A stretch of 61,635 bases of DNA, taken from positions 1-61,635 of the forward strand of contig JAPPEG010000375.1 in assembly GCA_028875345.1 (NCBI GenBank), in the 5' to 3' direction. This document shows positions 7,294 to 15,659 of this stretch, in pieces. The number at the start of each line of letters is the position of its first letter. Within the stretch, counting starts at the first letter, position 1. Made by a program: the position numbers and the translations under genes. The notes under the pieces were generated by a model. The model had not been told where the DNA came from. It saw only the letters and a list, made by a program, of their open reading frames with translations, and ran no database searches. The DNA comes from Gemmatimonadota bacterium (GTDB lineage Bacteria; Latescibacterota; UBA2968; UBA8231).

Positions 7294-8738
7294 TTATCGA
7301 CGACAACAAAAGCCTCGGCGACGGACTGGTGCTGAGCTTGAACAAGATGGGGCACCAAGCCGTTGCCGCAGGGAGTGGTCGCGAAGGTTTGGCGCGGATG
7401 AAGGACGAGCCTTTTGACCTAGTCATTACAGATTACCGCATGGAGGAGATGGACGGGTTGGCGGTGATGGAGGCGGTCCAGCGCCAAGCACCAGAGACCG
7501 ACGTGATGATGATGACGGCCTACGACACCCGGGAGCTGGCCGTAGAGGCGATGGAGCGGGGGGCGATCGACTTTATTGTCAAACCCTTCCTGCCCGACGA
7601 ACTGTGGCTGAAGGTCAATAAGCGCCTCGATTATCGAACCAAGCTGCAGGAAGCCCAAGCCAAGCTGCAGGAAGCCCAAACCCTCCGCCAAGAAGCCGAG
7701 GCCAAGCTGCGGGACTGGGAGCACTTATTCGAGCAAAACCGCTACCTACGCGAAGAAATCGACAGCCGCTACAACTTCGGCGAGATCGTCGGCCAATCGC
7801 CGCAGATCAAGGCCGTGCGCGAACAAGTGCGCAAGGTGGCGTCGTCGTCGTCGTCAGTGCTGATCTACGGGGAAAGCGGCACTGGCAAGGAGCTGGTTGC
7901 TCGCGCCATCCACTACCAGAGCCGCCGCAGCAAAGGTCCGTTCGTCAAGGTCAACTGCGGTGCCCTGCCGACTGGGTTGGTCGAAAGCGAGTTGTTTGGG
8001 CACGAGCGAGGGGCTTTTACCAGCGCGGTGCGGAGCAAGAAGGGAAAGTTTGAATTGGCCGAGGGAGGGACGATTTTTTTAGACGAGATCGGCGATATAC
8101 CTTTGGAGACCCAAGTTCGGCTGTTGCGGGTGTTGCAGGAAAAGCAGTTCGACCGCGTAGGAGGCGAGCAGCCGCTCGACGTAGATGCGCGGGTGGTGGG
8201 GGCTACCAACCGGCCGCTCAAGCGCATGGTCAAAGAGGGCACCTTCCGCGAAGATCTGTTCTATCGGCTGGAGGTCATCCCTCTTACTTTGTCGCCGCTG
8301 CGGGAGCGGCGAGAGGACATTGAACTATTGGTGAAACACTTTACGCAAAAAAAATGTGGGGAAATGAACATCCTGCCCAAGCGTCTAACCGAAGAAGCCC
8401 TAGCCGGCTTGAAAAGCTACCCGTGGCCTGGCAATGTGCGCGAACTGGAAAACGTCATCGAGCGCACGATGGTGTTGGTAGATAGCGAGGAAATCGGCTA
8501 TCACGATCTGCCGCTGACTTTTGACGAGGGGACTGCGGAGGAAGAGGCGGCTGAGGAGCGGGTGGGAGACACGGACGACGGGGGCTTGCTACTCAACGAG
8601 CGCCTCGACGAGGTGGAGCGCGACCTAATCGCGCGGGCGATGGAGGAAGCGCAGCACGTTAAGACGAAGGCCGCTTCGCTTTTGGGGATCAAGACGAGTG
8701 CTTTGTACTACAAGCTCGACAAATACGGTCTAGATTAG
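7278..8738 (+). CDS. NtrC-family sigma54-dependent response regulator
   Basis: 486 residues. The ATG at 7278 lies inside the kinase end and gives a receiver domain that starts correctly (G-R-I-L-I-I-D-D-N). The phospho-acceptor Asp is in V-I-T-D-Y-R-M-E-E-M-D-G near 52 and the conserved Lys in I-V-K-P-F near 105. A coiled-coil linker containing a near-exact duplication (A-K-L-Q-E-A-Q) follows at about 118-160. The AAA+ domain has Walker A G-E-S-G-T-G-K-E, Walker B I-F-L-D-E-I-G-D, and R-E-D-L-F-Y-R-L. The sigma54-contact loop reads G-A-F-T-S-A rather than G-A-F-T-G-A. The C-terminus is a Fis-type HTH (T-K-A-A-S-L-L-G-I-K-T-S-A-L-Y-Y-K-L). Paired with the kinase upstream; its targets are not evident. 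Confidence 0.9.
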   Translation: MGRILIIDDNKSLGDGLVLSLNKMGHQAVAAGSGREGLARMKDEPFDLVITDYRMEEMDGLAVMEAVQRQAPETDVMMMTAYDTRELAVEAMERGAIDFIVKPFLPDELWLKVNKRLDYRTKLQEAQAKLQEAQTLRQEAEAKLRDWEHLFEQNRYLREEIDSRYNFGEIVGQSPQIKAVREQVRKVASSSSSVLIYGESGTGKELVARAIHYQSRRSKGPFVKVNCGALPTGLVESELFGHERGAFTSAVRSKKGKFELAEGGTIFLDEIGDIPLETQVRLLRVLQEKQFDRVGGEQPLDVDARVVGATNRPLKRMVKEGTFREDLFYRLEVIPLTLSPLRERREDIELLVKHFTQKKCGEMNILPKRLTEEALAGLKSYPWPGNVRELENVIERTMVLVDSEEIGYHDLPLTFDEGTAEEEAAEERVGDTDDGGLLLNERLDEVERDLIARAMEEAQHVKTKAASLLGIKTSALYYKLDKYGLD

Positions 8739-8740
8739 CA

Positions 8741-9631
8741 ATGAGAAATCCATCCATTCTGTTGTTGGTTTTGGGGTTGGCGCTGCCCGGATCTGCGCTT
8801 GGAGATTCGAGTGGGCTGGGCGACCTAAAGGCCCAATATCGCGCCCTGGAAAGCCAGCGCGATTCTCTCGCCAACCAGCGCTTGCTGGTTGCGGCCTCAG
8901 CCGAGGCGTTGTCGGCCCGCATCGATAGCCTGAAGCTGAGTGCAGCGGATTCTGCCGTGCTGCTAGAAGCGCTGCGCTCCTCGCTCCGGTTGGTGGAGCA
9001 CATGGTTGAGCTCGACTGGAAGTTGGTCGCCTTAGAGGCCCGGCAGGATAGCGTGGCCGAGCGCTTGTGTCTGGCCTACGATTGGGAAATCGGCGTGCTC
9101 ATCCAGAAGTTGGCCGAGCAACCAGACCGGGGCCTGTCGGCCCAACTGACGCTCTATCAGGAGTCGCGGGAACTACTCGGGGTCGGGATCCGCAGCGCGA
9201 ACCTGTACTACAGCGGACAGATGAAAATTGAGGTGGATGACGGGCCGGACGAAATTCAGCAAAAGCAAGAGCTATTAGAGGACATCGCCGACCGCCTCAA
9301 GGCCGAATGGAGTGCCAACGCCGACTTGATACGCCGCTTGGAGGACGAGTATCGGCTATGTACCCAAGTGGAACAGAAGCGAGCTAAAGCGCGGCGGCCC
9401 GAGGAGCGGATTTTGGTGAGCGGAGAACAGCCGCGTGAGCAGGTGCGGTTGCTCGCGCAAGACGAGTCCTTGGCCGAATTTGATCTCGAATCGTCGATTG
9501 CCGAAGTGGCGCTGAAAATTCACAAGCTGAAGGCGCGCCAGCAGGAAATCCTTCAGCTACAGGCCGTGATCGAAGACCGCGCCGAGGCGTTCAGGCGCTA
9601 CTTGCGCAGCATGTTAGAGGGCGAGGAATAG
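8741..9631 (+). CDS. Exported coiled-coil protein of unknown function
   Basis: 296 residues, starting 2 bp after the regulator stop, so it is probably the third gene of the two-component operon. A signal peptide is clear (S-I-L-L-L-V-L-G-L-A-L-P-G-S-A-L-G). The rest is rich in Leu, Ala, Glu, Gln and Arg with heptad spacing (for example residues 28-75 and 250-285), so it should form long helices or coiled coils. Only a few cysteines and no catalytic motif are seen. No family recognised. Position suggests a periplasmic accessory to the kinase or a target of the regulator; that is inference only. Confidence 0.6.
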   Translation: MRNPSILLLVLGLALPGSALGDSSGLGDLKAQYRALESQRDSLANQRLLVAASAEALSARIDSLKLSAADSAVLLEALRSSLRLVEHMVELDWKLVALEARQDSVAERLCLAYDWEIGVLIQKLAEQPDRGLSAQLTLYQESRELLGVGIRSANLYYSGQMKIEVDDGPDEIQQKQELLEDIADRLKAEWSANADLIRRLEDEYRLCTQVEQKRAKARRPEERILVSGEQPREQVRLLAQDESLAEFDLESSIAEVALKIHKLKARQQEILQLQAVIEDRAEAFRRYLRSMLEGEE

Positions 9632-9656
9632 CACGCACTTTTGCCGGCGAGGAGCC

Positions 9657-10013
9657 TCACTCGCCCGCGCCCAATCCTCGGCTGACTTCCACTACATTAT
9701 CTTGTGTCGCGCCGAAGGCGCACCGGAGCCGCTGATAGGCTGCCCACGGGTCTGTCTGGTGGCCGCAGGTGAAGAGATCGAGGGCGGCATAACCGCGCTC
9801 GGGCCAGGTGTGGACGGCTAAATGGCTCTCTTGGACGATGAGCACGCCGGTGACTCCACCCGGACTAAAGCGATGGAATGCCGAGCCCAAGACGCGGGTG
9901 CCGGCCGCTTGGGCTGCGGCCTGCAGCTCGGCGGTGATATAGTCTGGGTCGTCGAGTCGCTCGCGGTTGCAGCCATAGAGATCGACGAGCAGATGGCGGC
10001 CTAGGGCCTGCAT
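9657..10013 (-). CDS. speD: S-adenosylmethionine decarboxylase proenzyme
   Basis: 118 residues from the ATG at 10013, the size of the short bacterial/archaeal SpeD class. The self-cleavage site is visible in Q-E-S-H-L-A-V-H-T-W-P-E near residue 60; the serine becomes the pyruvoyl cofactor after autocleavage. F-T-C-G-H-Q-T-D-P supplies the conserved cysteine. The enzyme makes decarboxylated SAM for spermidine synthesis. The longer TTG start at 10037 adds residues without family support. No spermidine synthase is nearby. Convergent with the coiled-coil gene and just downstream of a small HTH gene on the same strand. Confidence 0.9.
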   Translation of the reverse strand: MQALGRHLLVDLYGCNRERLDDPDYITAELQAAAQAAGTRVLGSAFHRFSPGGVTGVLIVQESHLAVHTWPERGYAALDLFTCGHQTDPWAAYQRLRCAFGATQDNVVEVSRGLGAGE

Positions 10014-10052
10014 TGGAACGCGCCGGAGTGGTGACAAACTGCAACGAGGGCC

Positions 10053-10241
10053 TCAGACATATTCGACGATGTCGGTGGGCAGGCACTTGAGATCTCGGCA
10101 TATATTGGACAGGGTGTACGGATCCATGTCCTCTGTGCCTTGGTCGATGGCCTTTTTGATGTGCTGATAGGTGGTCAGGTTGATTTCGGATTTGCGCTCT
10201 TCGAGCATCTGTTCGATCGCTTCTTTCTTAAAGCGGATCAT
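10053..10241 (-). CDS. Small Xre/Cro-type HTH DNA-binding protein
   Basis: 62 residues with AGGAGG just before the ATG. The sequence fits a minimal lambda-repressor-like HTH (I-E-Q-M-L-E-E-R-K-S-E-I-N-L-T-T-Y-Q-H-I-K-K-A then Y-T-L-S-N-I-C-R-D-L-K-C-L-P-T-D-I-V-E-Y) of the HTH_26/YozG type: a stand-alone domain with no effector part. It is upstream of speD on the same strand (39 bp), so the two may be co-transcribed and it may act there, but no operator is recognised. Confidence 0.7.
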   Translation of the reverse strand: MIRFKKEAIEQMLEERKSEINLTTYQHIKKAIDQGTEDMDPYTLSNICRDLKCLPTDIVEYV

Positions 10242-10300
10242 GCGACCTCCTCGCTTGCGGGTGGGGTAAGTAAGTAAGGTCAGGCGGCGGCTGTCGTCAA

Positions 10301-10331
10301 AGTAGGGGGCGGTTTCAAACCGCCCCCTACT
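10301..10331. repeat. GTAGGGG-type palindrome at the end of the efflux operon
   Basis: Perfect 15-bp arms (AGTAGGGGGCGGTTT and its complement) around a single central base. The permease stop codon lies partly in it. It probably folds as the 3' end hairpin of the minus-strand efflux operon. Related palindromes occur at 35916-35943 and 53076-53107. Confidence 0.7.
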
Positions 10332-11577
10332 ATTCGTAGCGCAGGGCGTCTATGGGGTTGAGGAGGGCGGCTTGGCGGGCTGGGTACATGCCAAAACCAA
10401 TGCCGACCGCGGCTGAAACCCCAAAGGCGAGAGCAATCGTCCAAGGCTGAACGATGGTGCGCCAGCCCGCGTACAGGGTGATTACCTCCGGGATGGCGTA
10501 GCCTAGCACCACCCCAATCAGGCCGCCGATTAGGCTGACCAACAGCGATTCGACCAAAAACTGCGCAAGGATGTCGCGCCGTCGCGCGCCCAAGGCGCGG
10601 CGGATGCCGATTTCGCGCGTGCGTTCGAGCACTGAGGCCAGCATGATATTCATGATGCCGATGCCGCCGACCAACAGGGAAATGCCGGCGATGCAGCCCA
10701 TGACGATGTTGAAGATTTGCTGCGTTTTCTGGCTTTGGCGCAACAGCTCTTCGGGAATGGCGATCTTGAAGTCCTCGACGCCGCGATGCCGCCGGTTGAG
10801 GATGGTGCGGACGATGGCCGCGGCCTCTGGCAATTGGTTGGAGTTGGGGATCTTGACGGTGATTTGGGTCAGCTCGGACTCACTCGGCTCTCGGTGGAAG
10901 CGGTTGAGCAGGGCCGTCAGCGGGACGTAGATGTCCTCGTCGGTGTTGCGCACTTCGAGCACCCCGCCGATTTTGCCACCGGCCGCGCCCTTGTCTTCGA
11001 GTACGCCGATGACCGTAAACCACTGGTTGCGGATTTTGACTCGGCCGCCCAGGGGATTGTCGAAAAAGAACAGCGCCCGCTTGGCGTCTGCGCCCAACAC
11101 GCAGACGCGCTTGGCGGTGTTCAGGTCTTCGGTAGAAAAAAACACCCCACTGCCCATGCGGGCGTCGAGCACAGTCAGATAGTCGGGCGTTGTGCCCACC
11201 ACCATGGTGCGGAAGGTCTGGTCTTGGGCTTGGGCTTTGGCTTTGAGCTCGCGCTTGGGGATGATGTAGTCCGCCAAAAGGCAGATACGGGCAATCGACC
11301 GCGCATCGTCCCAAGTCAGGCCCCGAGAGCGATTCTGGTCGACATCGGCGGCTTTGGTCTCCTCGTCGATTTCCTTTTCCCAGTGCTGGACGATGATGTT
11401 GCTAATGCCCATCTGACGAATTTGTTCGAGGGACTCCTGCTTGGCACCTTCGCCGATGGAGAGCATGGCAATGACGGCCGATACGCCGAAGATGATACCG
11501 AGCATGGTCAGCAGGGTCCGCAGCTTGTGCGAGAGCAGGCCGACTAGGCTCAACGAGGCGGTCTCGCGTAGATCCAT
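10330..11577 (-). CDS. MacB/FtsX-type ABC transporter permease
   Basis: 415 residues with the MacB layout: first helix near 20-42 (L-L-T-M-L-G-I-I-F-G-V-S-A-V-I-A-M-L-S-I-G-E-G-A), a periplasmic MacB_PCD domain of about 230 residues, then three C-terminal helices in an FtsX domain (L-V-G-G-I-G-I-M-N-I-M-L-A-S-V-L-E-R-T-R-E-I-G-I-R-R-A-L-G-A). The ATPase is a separate gene in the same operon, not fused as in E. coli MacB. The start codon abuts the stop of the adaptor gene. Likely role: export of a lipid, peptide or small molecule from the periplasm with the two adaptors and an outer-membrane channel not encoded here. Confidence 0.88.
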   Translation of the reverse strand: MDLRETASLSLVGLLSHKLRTLLTMLGIIFGVSAVIAMLSIGEGAKQESLEQIRQMGISNIIVQHWEKEIDEETKAADVDQNRSRGLTWDDARSIARICLLADYIIPKRELKAKAQAQDQTFRTMVVGTTPDYLTVLDARMGSGVFFSTEDLNTAKRVCVLGADAKRALFFFDNPLGGRVKIRNQWFTVIGVLEDKGAAGGKIGGVLEVRNTDEDIYVPLTALLNRFHREPSESELTQITVKIPNSNQLPEAAAIVRTILNRRHRGVEDFKIAIPEELLRQSQKTQQIFNIVMGCIAGISLLVGGIGIMNIMLASVLERTREIGIRRALGARRRDILAQFLVESLLVSLIGGLIGVVLGYAIPEVITLYAGWRTIVQPWTIALAFGVSAAVGIGFGMYPARQAALLNPIDALRYE

Positions 11578-12930
11578 TTAGTGCGTTTGGGGCGAGGGCA
11601 AGGCGTCGGCTTCCTCCATGAGGCCGCTGGCGTCGGTCGCTTGGAGCGGGTCGCGCAGGGCAATGCGGTCGCCGGGTGCTAGCCCTTCTTCGATGATGAC
11701 GAAGTCCTCGTTTTTCTGGCCCAGCTTCACTTCCCACTCCTTGGGCTGGCCGCCTTCTAGGCGATAGACGAGGGTGCGCCCGTCTTTCTCAAAGACCGCG
11801 TCTAGGGGGATGTAGAGGGGCATAGGCGCGGCGGTCGCGACTTCGGCGGCCTCGCTTTGCACGGAGTCTGGAGCGGCCGTCGGTCTCGGCGGGATGGTTT
11901 CGACGACGACGTGACAGGTGGCGGTCATGCCGGGTTTGAGGCGAGGATCTTCTTCTTCGATCTGGATTATCACGTCAAATACTTTGACATTTTTTTCGCC
12001 TTCTTTCTCGTGCCCGAGCGAGGCGATGCTCTTGATTTTGCCGTGGAATGTGGGTTCGGGCAGGGCGTCGAGCTTGATGGTAGCGACTTGGCCGGTATCG
12101 AGCTTAGCAATTTCGACTTCGTTGACGTAGGTTTTGACCTGCATTTGGGAGAGGTCGGGCAGGGAAATAACGTTGACGCCACCCCAGATCTCATCGCCGA
12201 CGTGGATCTTTTCCGGCCGCTCGCCTTTCCAAACCTTGCCGTACACGACTAAACCGGGCTTTTGGGCCTTGATGGTCGTGCTCGCCAGATCGTCGTGCGC
12301 CTTTTTCAAGTCGCGTTCTTCGCGCTCGATTTCGAGTTGGCGCTTTTTGACTTCAGCAGCGTTGACGATCTTTTGCGAGGCCAGCTTTTCGATGGCCTGC
12401 TGGTGGCTCAGCTCGGCTTTGCGAGCCTCAATTTCGGCTTCTTCCTTTTGCACAGTGGCCTCAAAGGCCATGCGCTCGATCTTTAGCTCGGCCAAGCGCA
12501 AATTGGCCTCCTCGTTGGCAATTTCGGCTTCGAGCTTGGCGATTTCGGCCTTTTGGGTGGCTAGCGTTTTTTCTAGGTCGGCCTTAGCGGACTCGACCTC
12601 CTGTTCGTCGTCCATGACCCGCTTGTGAAAATCCGTCTGTTCAAATTGCACCAATAAGTCACCGACTGCGACTTGCTCGCCTTCGGGAAACAACTCGACG
12701 ATTTTGAGCTGGCCGCGAACGCGGGGCGCGACGACATTCTCGGCTTCCACCGCTTCCAATTCGCCTCCCTTGAGCTTGAGCGAGATAATGAACTCGCCCT
12801 GCTGGACCGGATACGTGGGGATGGAGGATTCGGCTTTGTTGTGCATTAAGTACTCACCAAGCCAAGCCCCGCCTAGGATGATGACTAAGAGCGGGGCGAG
12901 GACCCACCATCGGCGTTTGATCTGTGTCAT
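11578..12930 (-). CDS. HlyD/MacA-type membrane-fusion adaptor (first of two)
   Basis: 450 residues from the ATG at 12930, which has GGAAAG upstream; the in-frame ATG at 12954 would sit inside the previous gene with no ribosome site. One N-terminal helix (W-W-V-L-A-P-L-L-V-I-I-L-G-G-A-W-L-G), a lipoyl half-motif (V-A-P-R-V-R-G-Q-L-K-I-V-E-L-F-P-E-G-E-Q-V-A-V-G-D), a long coiled-coil hairpin at about 95-230 rich in Glu/Lys/Ala, then beta-barrel and membrane-proximal domains (R-L-K-P-G-M-T-A-T-C-H-V). Its stop abuts the permease start. It parallels the lipoprotein adaptor encoded next door along its full length, so the two are paralogues. Confidence 0.85.
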   Translation of the reverse strand: MTQIKRRWWVLAPLLVIILGGAWLGEYLMHNKAESSIPTYPVQQGEFIISLKLKGGELEAVEAENVVAPRVRGQLKIVELFPEGEQVAVGDLLVQFEQTDFHKRVMDDEQEVESAKADLEKTLATQKAEIAKLEAEIANEEANLRLAELKIERMAFEATVQKEEAEIEARKAELSHQQAIEKLASQKIVNAAEVKKRQLEIEREERDLKKAHDDLASTTIKAQKPGLVVYGKVWKGERPEKIHVGDEIWGGVNVISLPDLSQMQVKTYVNEVEIAKLDTGQVATIKLDALPEPTFHGKIKSIASLGHEKEGEKNVKVFDVIIQIEEEDPRLKPGMTATCHVVVETIPPRPTAAPDSVQSEAAEVATAAPMPLYIPLDAVFEKDGRTLVYRLEGGQPKEWEVKLGQKNEDFVIIEEGLAPGDRIALRDPLQATDASGLMEEADALPSPQTH

Positions 12931-12943
12931 AAGCTTTCCCACT

Positions 12944-14125
12944 TCAGCGCGCATTGGGGTCTTGCAGGGCGACGATATCGCCTGCGGTCAAGCCAGAGAC
13001 GATGACTGCCGAGGTGGCATTTTTGTGCCCGATTACTACGGGCACTTTCTTGAATTTGCCGTTGTCGAGGCGGAAAGCGACTAGCCCTTCCTCCCGCTTG
13101 AAGAGCGCGCCCAGCGGCACCGAGAGGGCCTCGGGAACGGTTTCGAGAACGATTTCGACCTCGGCGGACATGCCGGGCTTGAGCCGGTCGTCTTGCTCGT
13201 CAATGTCGATGACCAGTTCAAAGACGTGGATGTCCGGCGCACCGGGCTGAGGCGAGGCCATGAGTGCTAGTTCGGATACCACTCCATTAAAGACCGGGCC
13301 GGGAAAGGCTTCAAGTCGGATGTAAGCCCGCTGGCCGACGCGCACGCGCTCGATATCCATTTCGCCGATCAGGCACAGCACTTGCATCTTACTCATATCC
13401 GGGATTTCGAGCAAGGCCCGGCCTCCCCAGACTTGGTCACCGACCGCGATTTTGCTTCTCTCGTCGGTACCTGGTTTCCAGATCTTGCGATAGACCACGA
13501 TACCTGGTTTGGCCGCATAGACGCTGGTGCGTTCGTAGTCGCGGCGCGCCCTTTCGTAGCGCTCCTGCCGGCGGGCGATTCTCAGTTCGTGATTGAGAAA
13601 ATCCACGCGATTGACCACTTCTTGGGCTATGGACTCCTGGCGCGCTTCCGCCACAGAGCGCCGGGTCTTCGCCAAATTGATACGCCCTTGCTCTTGGTCG
13701 ATGGTCGAGGCGAACTGCTGGCGTTCTTGATTGAGCGTGGCGAGTTTGAGCTCGGCTTGGTGCTGCTGAATCTGGCGCTTGATATCGGCTAGGCGTTGCT
13801 CTCGTTCGGCCTTGGCCTTGGCAAAGTCCGAATGGGCCTCTTCGAACTGGCCCTCGCGGTCGAGCATCTCTCGTTCAAACTCGGCCGGGTCGAACTGGAG
13901 GATCAAGTCGCCGACATCTACTTGCTCTCCTTCGGGCCAGAGGTGGACGATTTTGAGCCGGCCGCCGATCCGCGGCGACACCACGAGTTCACCGCTGGCC
14001 GCCCGCACTTCGCCACCCTCAAAGTGCGTCACTGCAAACTCGCCGCGCATGACCTCGGCTGTGGGCAGATCGGGCGACGCACCTTGACAGGCCCAGAGAA
14101 CTAGGGTGCAAAAAACTGCTCTCAC
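12944..14125 (-). CDS. HlyD/MacA-type adaptor lipoprotein (second of two)
   Basis: 393 residues from the GTG at 14125. This start is chosen because GAGGAGG lies six bases upstream, it overlaps the ATPase stop as GTGA, and it gives a lipoprotein signal ([12 protein letters not shown]). Same domain order as its neighbour: lipoyl half-motif ([24 protein letters not shown]), coiled-coil hairpin, barrel ([11 protein letters not shown]) and [10 protein letters not shown]. Two adaptors with one permease is unusual for a MacAB-type system; they may form a mixed hexamer, or one may be a duplicate with a different anchor. Confidence 0.85.
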   Translation of the reverse strand: MRAVFCTLVLWACQGASPDLPTAEVMRGEFAVTHFEGGEVRAASGELVVSPRIGGRLKIVHLWPEGEQVDVGDLILQFDPAEFEREMLDREGQFEEAHSDFAKAKAEREQRLADIKRQIQQHQAELKLATLNQERQQFASTIDQEQGRINLAKTRRSVAEARQESIAQEVVNRVDFLNHELRIARRQERYERARRDYERTSVYAAKPGIVVYRKIWKPGTDERSKIAVGDQVWGGRALLEIPDMSKMQVLCLIGEMDIERVRVGQRAYIRLEAFPGPVFNGVVSELALMASPQPGAPDIHVFELVIDIDEQDDRLKPGMSAEVEIVLETVPEALSVPLGALFKREEGLVAFRLDNGKFKKVPVVIGHKNATSAVIVSGLTAGDIVALQDPNAR

Positions 14126-14820
14126 CGGACGGCCTCCTCGGTTGGGCAATCGCTTTCGATGTGGCCATCGCGGAAGCGGACTATGCGGCGGCTGCGGCGA
14201 GCGAGGTGCTCTTCATGCGTCACAAGGAGGATGGTATTGCCCGCAGCGTGTACTTGGTCGAAGAGGTCCATGATTTCGTCTCCGGCGCGGGAGTCGAGGG
14301 CACCGGTCGGCTCGTCGGCGAGGATGATAGAGGGATCGTTGACGAGGGCACGAGCAATGGCCACGCGCTGCCGCTGGCCGCCGGACAGCTCGTTGGGCCG
14401 GTGCCTAATGCGCTCCGCCAATCCCACAGACGCGAGGGCGTGGACGGCCCGCTCGTGGCGTTGGCGCGCTGGCAGGCCGCTGTAAATAAGCGGCAACTCG
14501 ACATTGCCCAAGGCATTGGCACGGGGTAGGAGATTAAAGGTTTGAAAGACAAAACCGATCTCCTGATTGCGGATCCGCGCTAAGTCGTCGTCGTCCATTT
14601 CGCTGACGAGAGAATTGCCGAGGGCGTAGCTGCCCGAGGTGGGCACGTCGAGACAGCCGAGGATATTGAGCAAGGTGCTTTTGCCCGATCCCGATGGGCC
14701 CATGATGGCCACGTATTCGCCCGTGGCTACACATAGATCTACCCCGCTTAGGGCGTGGACCGCAGTTGCTCCCATGTCGTAGATCTTGGTCAGATTGCGT
14801 ATTTCAATGATCGCGTCCAT
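14122..14820 (-). CDS. MacB/LolD-type ABC transporter ATPase
   Basis: 232 residues from the ATG at 14820, preceded by GAGAAGG. All ABC motifs are present: Walker [10 protein letters not shown] near 43, Q-loop (V-F-Q-T-F-N-L-L), signature L-S-G-G-Q-R-Q-R near 145, Walker [13 protein letters not shown] near 165, and the switch histidine in V-T-H-E-E-H. The sequence type (P-T-S-G-S-Y, N-E-L-S-G-G-Q) is that of the lipoprotein/macrolide exporter subclass. Second gene of the operon; its stop overlaps the lipoprotein-adaptor start by 4 bp. Confidence 0.92.
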   Translation of the reverse strand: MDAIIEIRNLTKIYDMGATAVHALSGVDLCVATGEYVAIMGPSGSGKSTLLNILGCLDVPTSGSYALGNSLVSEMDDDDLARIRNQEIGFVFQTFNLLPRANALGNVELPLIYSGLPARQRHERAVHALASVGLAERIRHRPNELSGGQRQRVAIARALVNDPSIILADEPTGALDSRAGDEIMDLFDQVHAAGNTILLVTHEEHLARRSRRIVRFRDGHIESDCPTEEAVR

Positions 14821-14838
14821 CGGCCTTCTCAACCGCTC

Positions 14839-15459
14839 TCACTTGCCTCCGTTCCAGCCACCCGCCGGTTGGCGCACGCGCGCGTAGTCCGCTTGCTCTT
14901 CCTCGACGAGCAGGACCACGCCCGCCTCAATACGGGCTGGCACTGGGGCACTACTAGGATCGGAGGCAGCGCGCAACGCGCCGCCGGGCGCGTACACCAT
15001 GCGCTCGACAAAGCTGTCAACCGTGGCTCTAAACACGGCCATGGCATCGCGAGCCAAGTCGCCGTGGGGCGCGACCCGCACGGTCGCTAGCTTACTGTAA
15101 CGCCAGGTGATCCCAGCACCCGCTGCTCCGCTCTGGGCTCGGAGGTGGGCTAGCTCGGGCACAGGAGCGGATGCCTTGGGGCCGGCTGCAGTAAAGACCG
15201 CGGTGATCAAGGTCTCGGTCTCAGGGTTGTAGGGGCTAGGTTGGGCCTGCCAGCGGAGCAGATGGCCGTCTTCGTACACTTGCAGGATATAGGCGCGGGT
15301 GAGTTCGTCGAAGCGGGCCACAATGCCCCGATATTCGCACTCGGCGCGTTGCAAGCCGTCGATGTCGAGGGCCATATCGCGCTCAACGCTTGGGTTGGGG
15401 GAGGGCAGTAAGACGAGGGCAGGCGCGAGCACCGTCTTGAAGACGCGGGCAGCTAACAT
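14839..15459 (-). CDS. Exported protein of unknown function, first gene of the efflux operon
   Basis: 206 residues; ATG at 15459 with a good promoter upstream. The N-terminus (V-F-K-T-V-L-A-P-A-L-V-L-L-P-S-P) looks like a signal peptide. The remainder mixes beta-like stretches (Y-I-L-Q-V-Y-E-D-G-H-L-L-R-W) and a C-terminal segment E-A-G-V-V-L-L-V-E-E-E-Q. No family recognised. It ends 18 bp before the ATPase start, so it is probably a periplasmic part of the exporter or its cargo handler. Its first roughly 50 codons and promoter are duplicated at 48102-48325, and its signal-peptide region a third time near 42470-42525. Confidence 0.6.
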   Translation of the reverse strand: MLAARVFKTVLAPALVLLPSPNPSVERDMALDIDGLQRAECEYRGIVARFDELTRAYILQVYEDGHLLRWQAQPSPYNPETETLITAVFTAAGPKASAPVPELAHLRAQSGAAGAGITWRYSKLATVRVAPHGDLARDAMAVFRATVDSFVERMVYAPGGALRAASDPSSAPVPARIEAGVVLLVEEEQADYARVRQPAGGWNGGK

Positions 15460-15467
15460 GGCGAAAG

Positions 15468-15496
15468 ATGCTAGCTTAGTGGTGTATCTTTGTCAA
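15468..15496 (-). promoter_or_regulatory. Sigma70-type promoter of the efflux operon
   Basis: On the minus strand a perfect TTGACA (15491-15496) is followed after 17 bp by TAGCAT (15468-15473), with the start codon 8 bp further on, so the leader is very short or absent. The same promoter is conserved in the duplicated fragment at 48297-48325. Confidence 0.65.
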
Positions 15497-15659
15497 GAAG
15501 CGCAGCGGGCCAGGGGTTCACGGGCCGGGTGTATAAGTAGGAAGGCCAACTCTTATAGGCTAGGAATGGCTTTAGAGCGTTGGCAGTCATACCTTAAGGA
15601 AAGCCTAAGTATTAAACGGATGTTATGCCGTTTGGCCGGATTTCCCAATCGTCGAAAGC

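Noticed and set aside
9645-9664. Short hairpin (GGCGAG/CTCGCC) between convergent genes
   Set aside because: Only six pairs and no T run; not convincing as a terminator.
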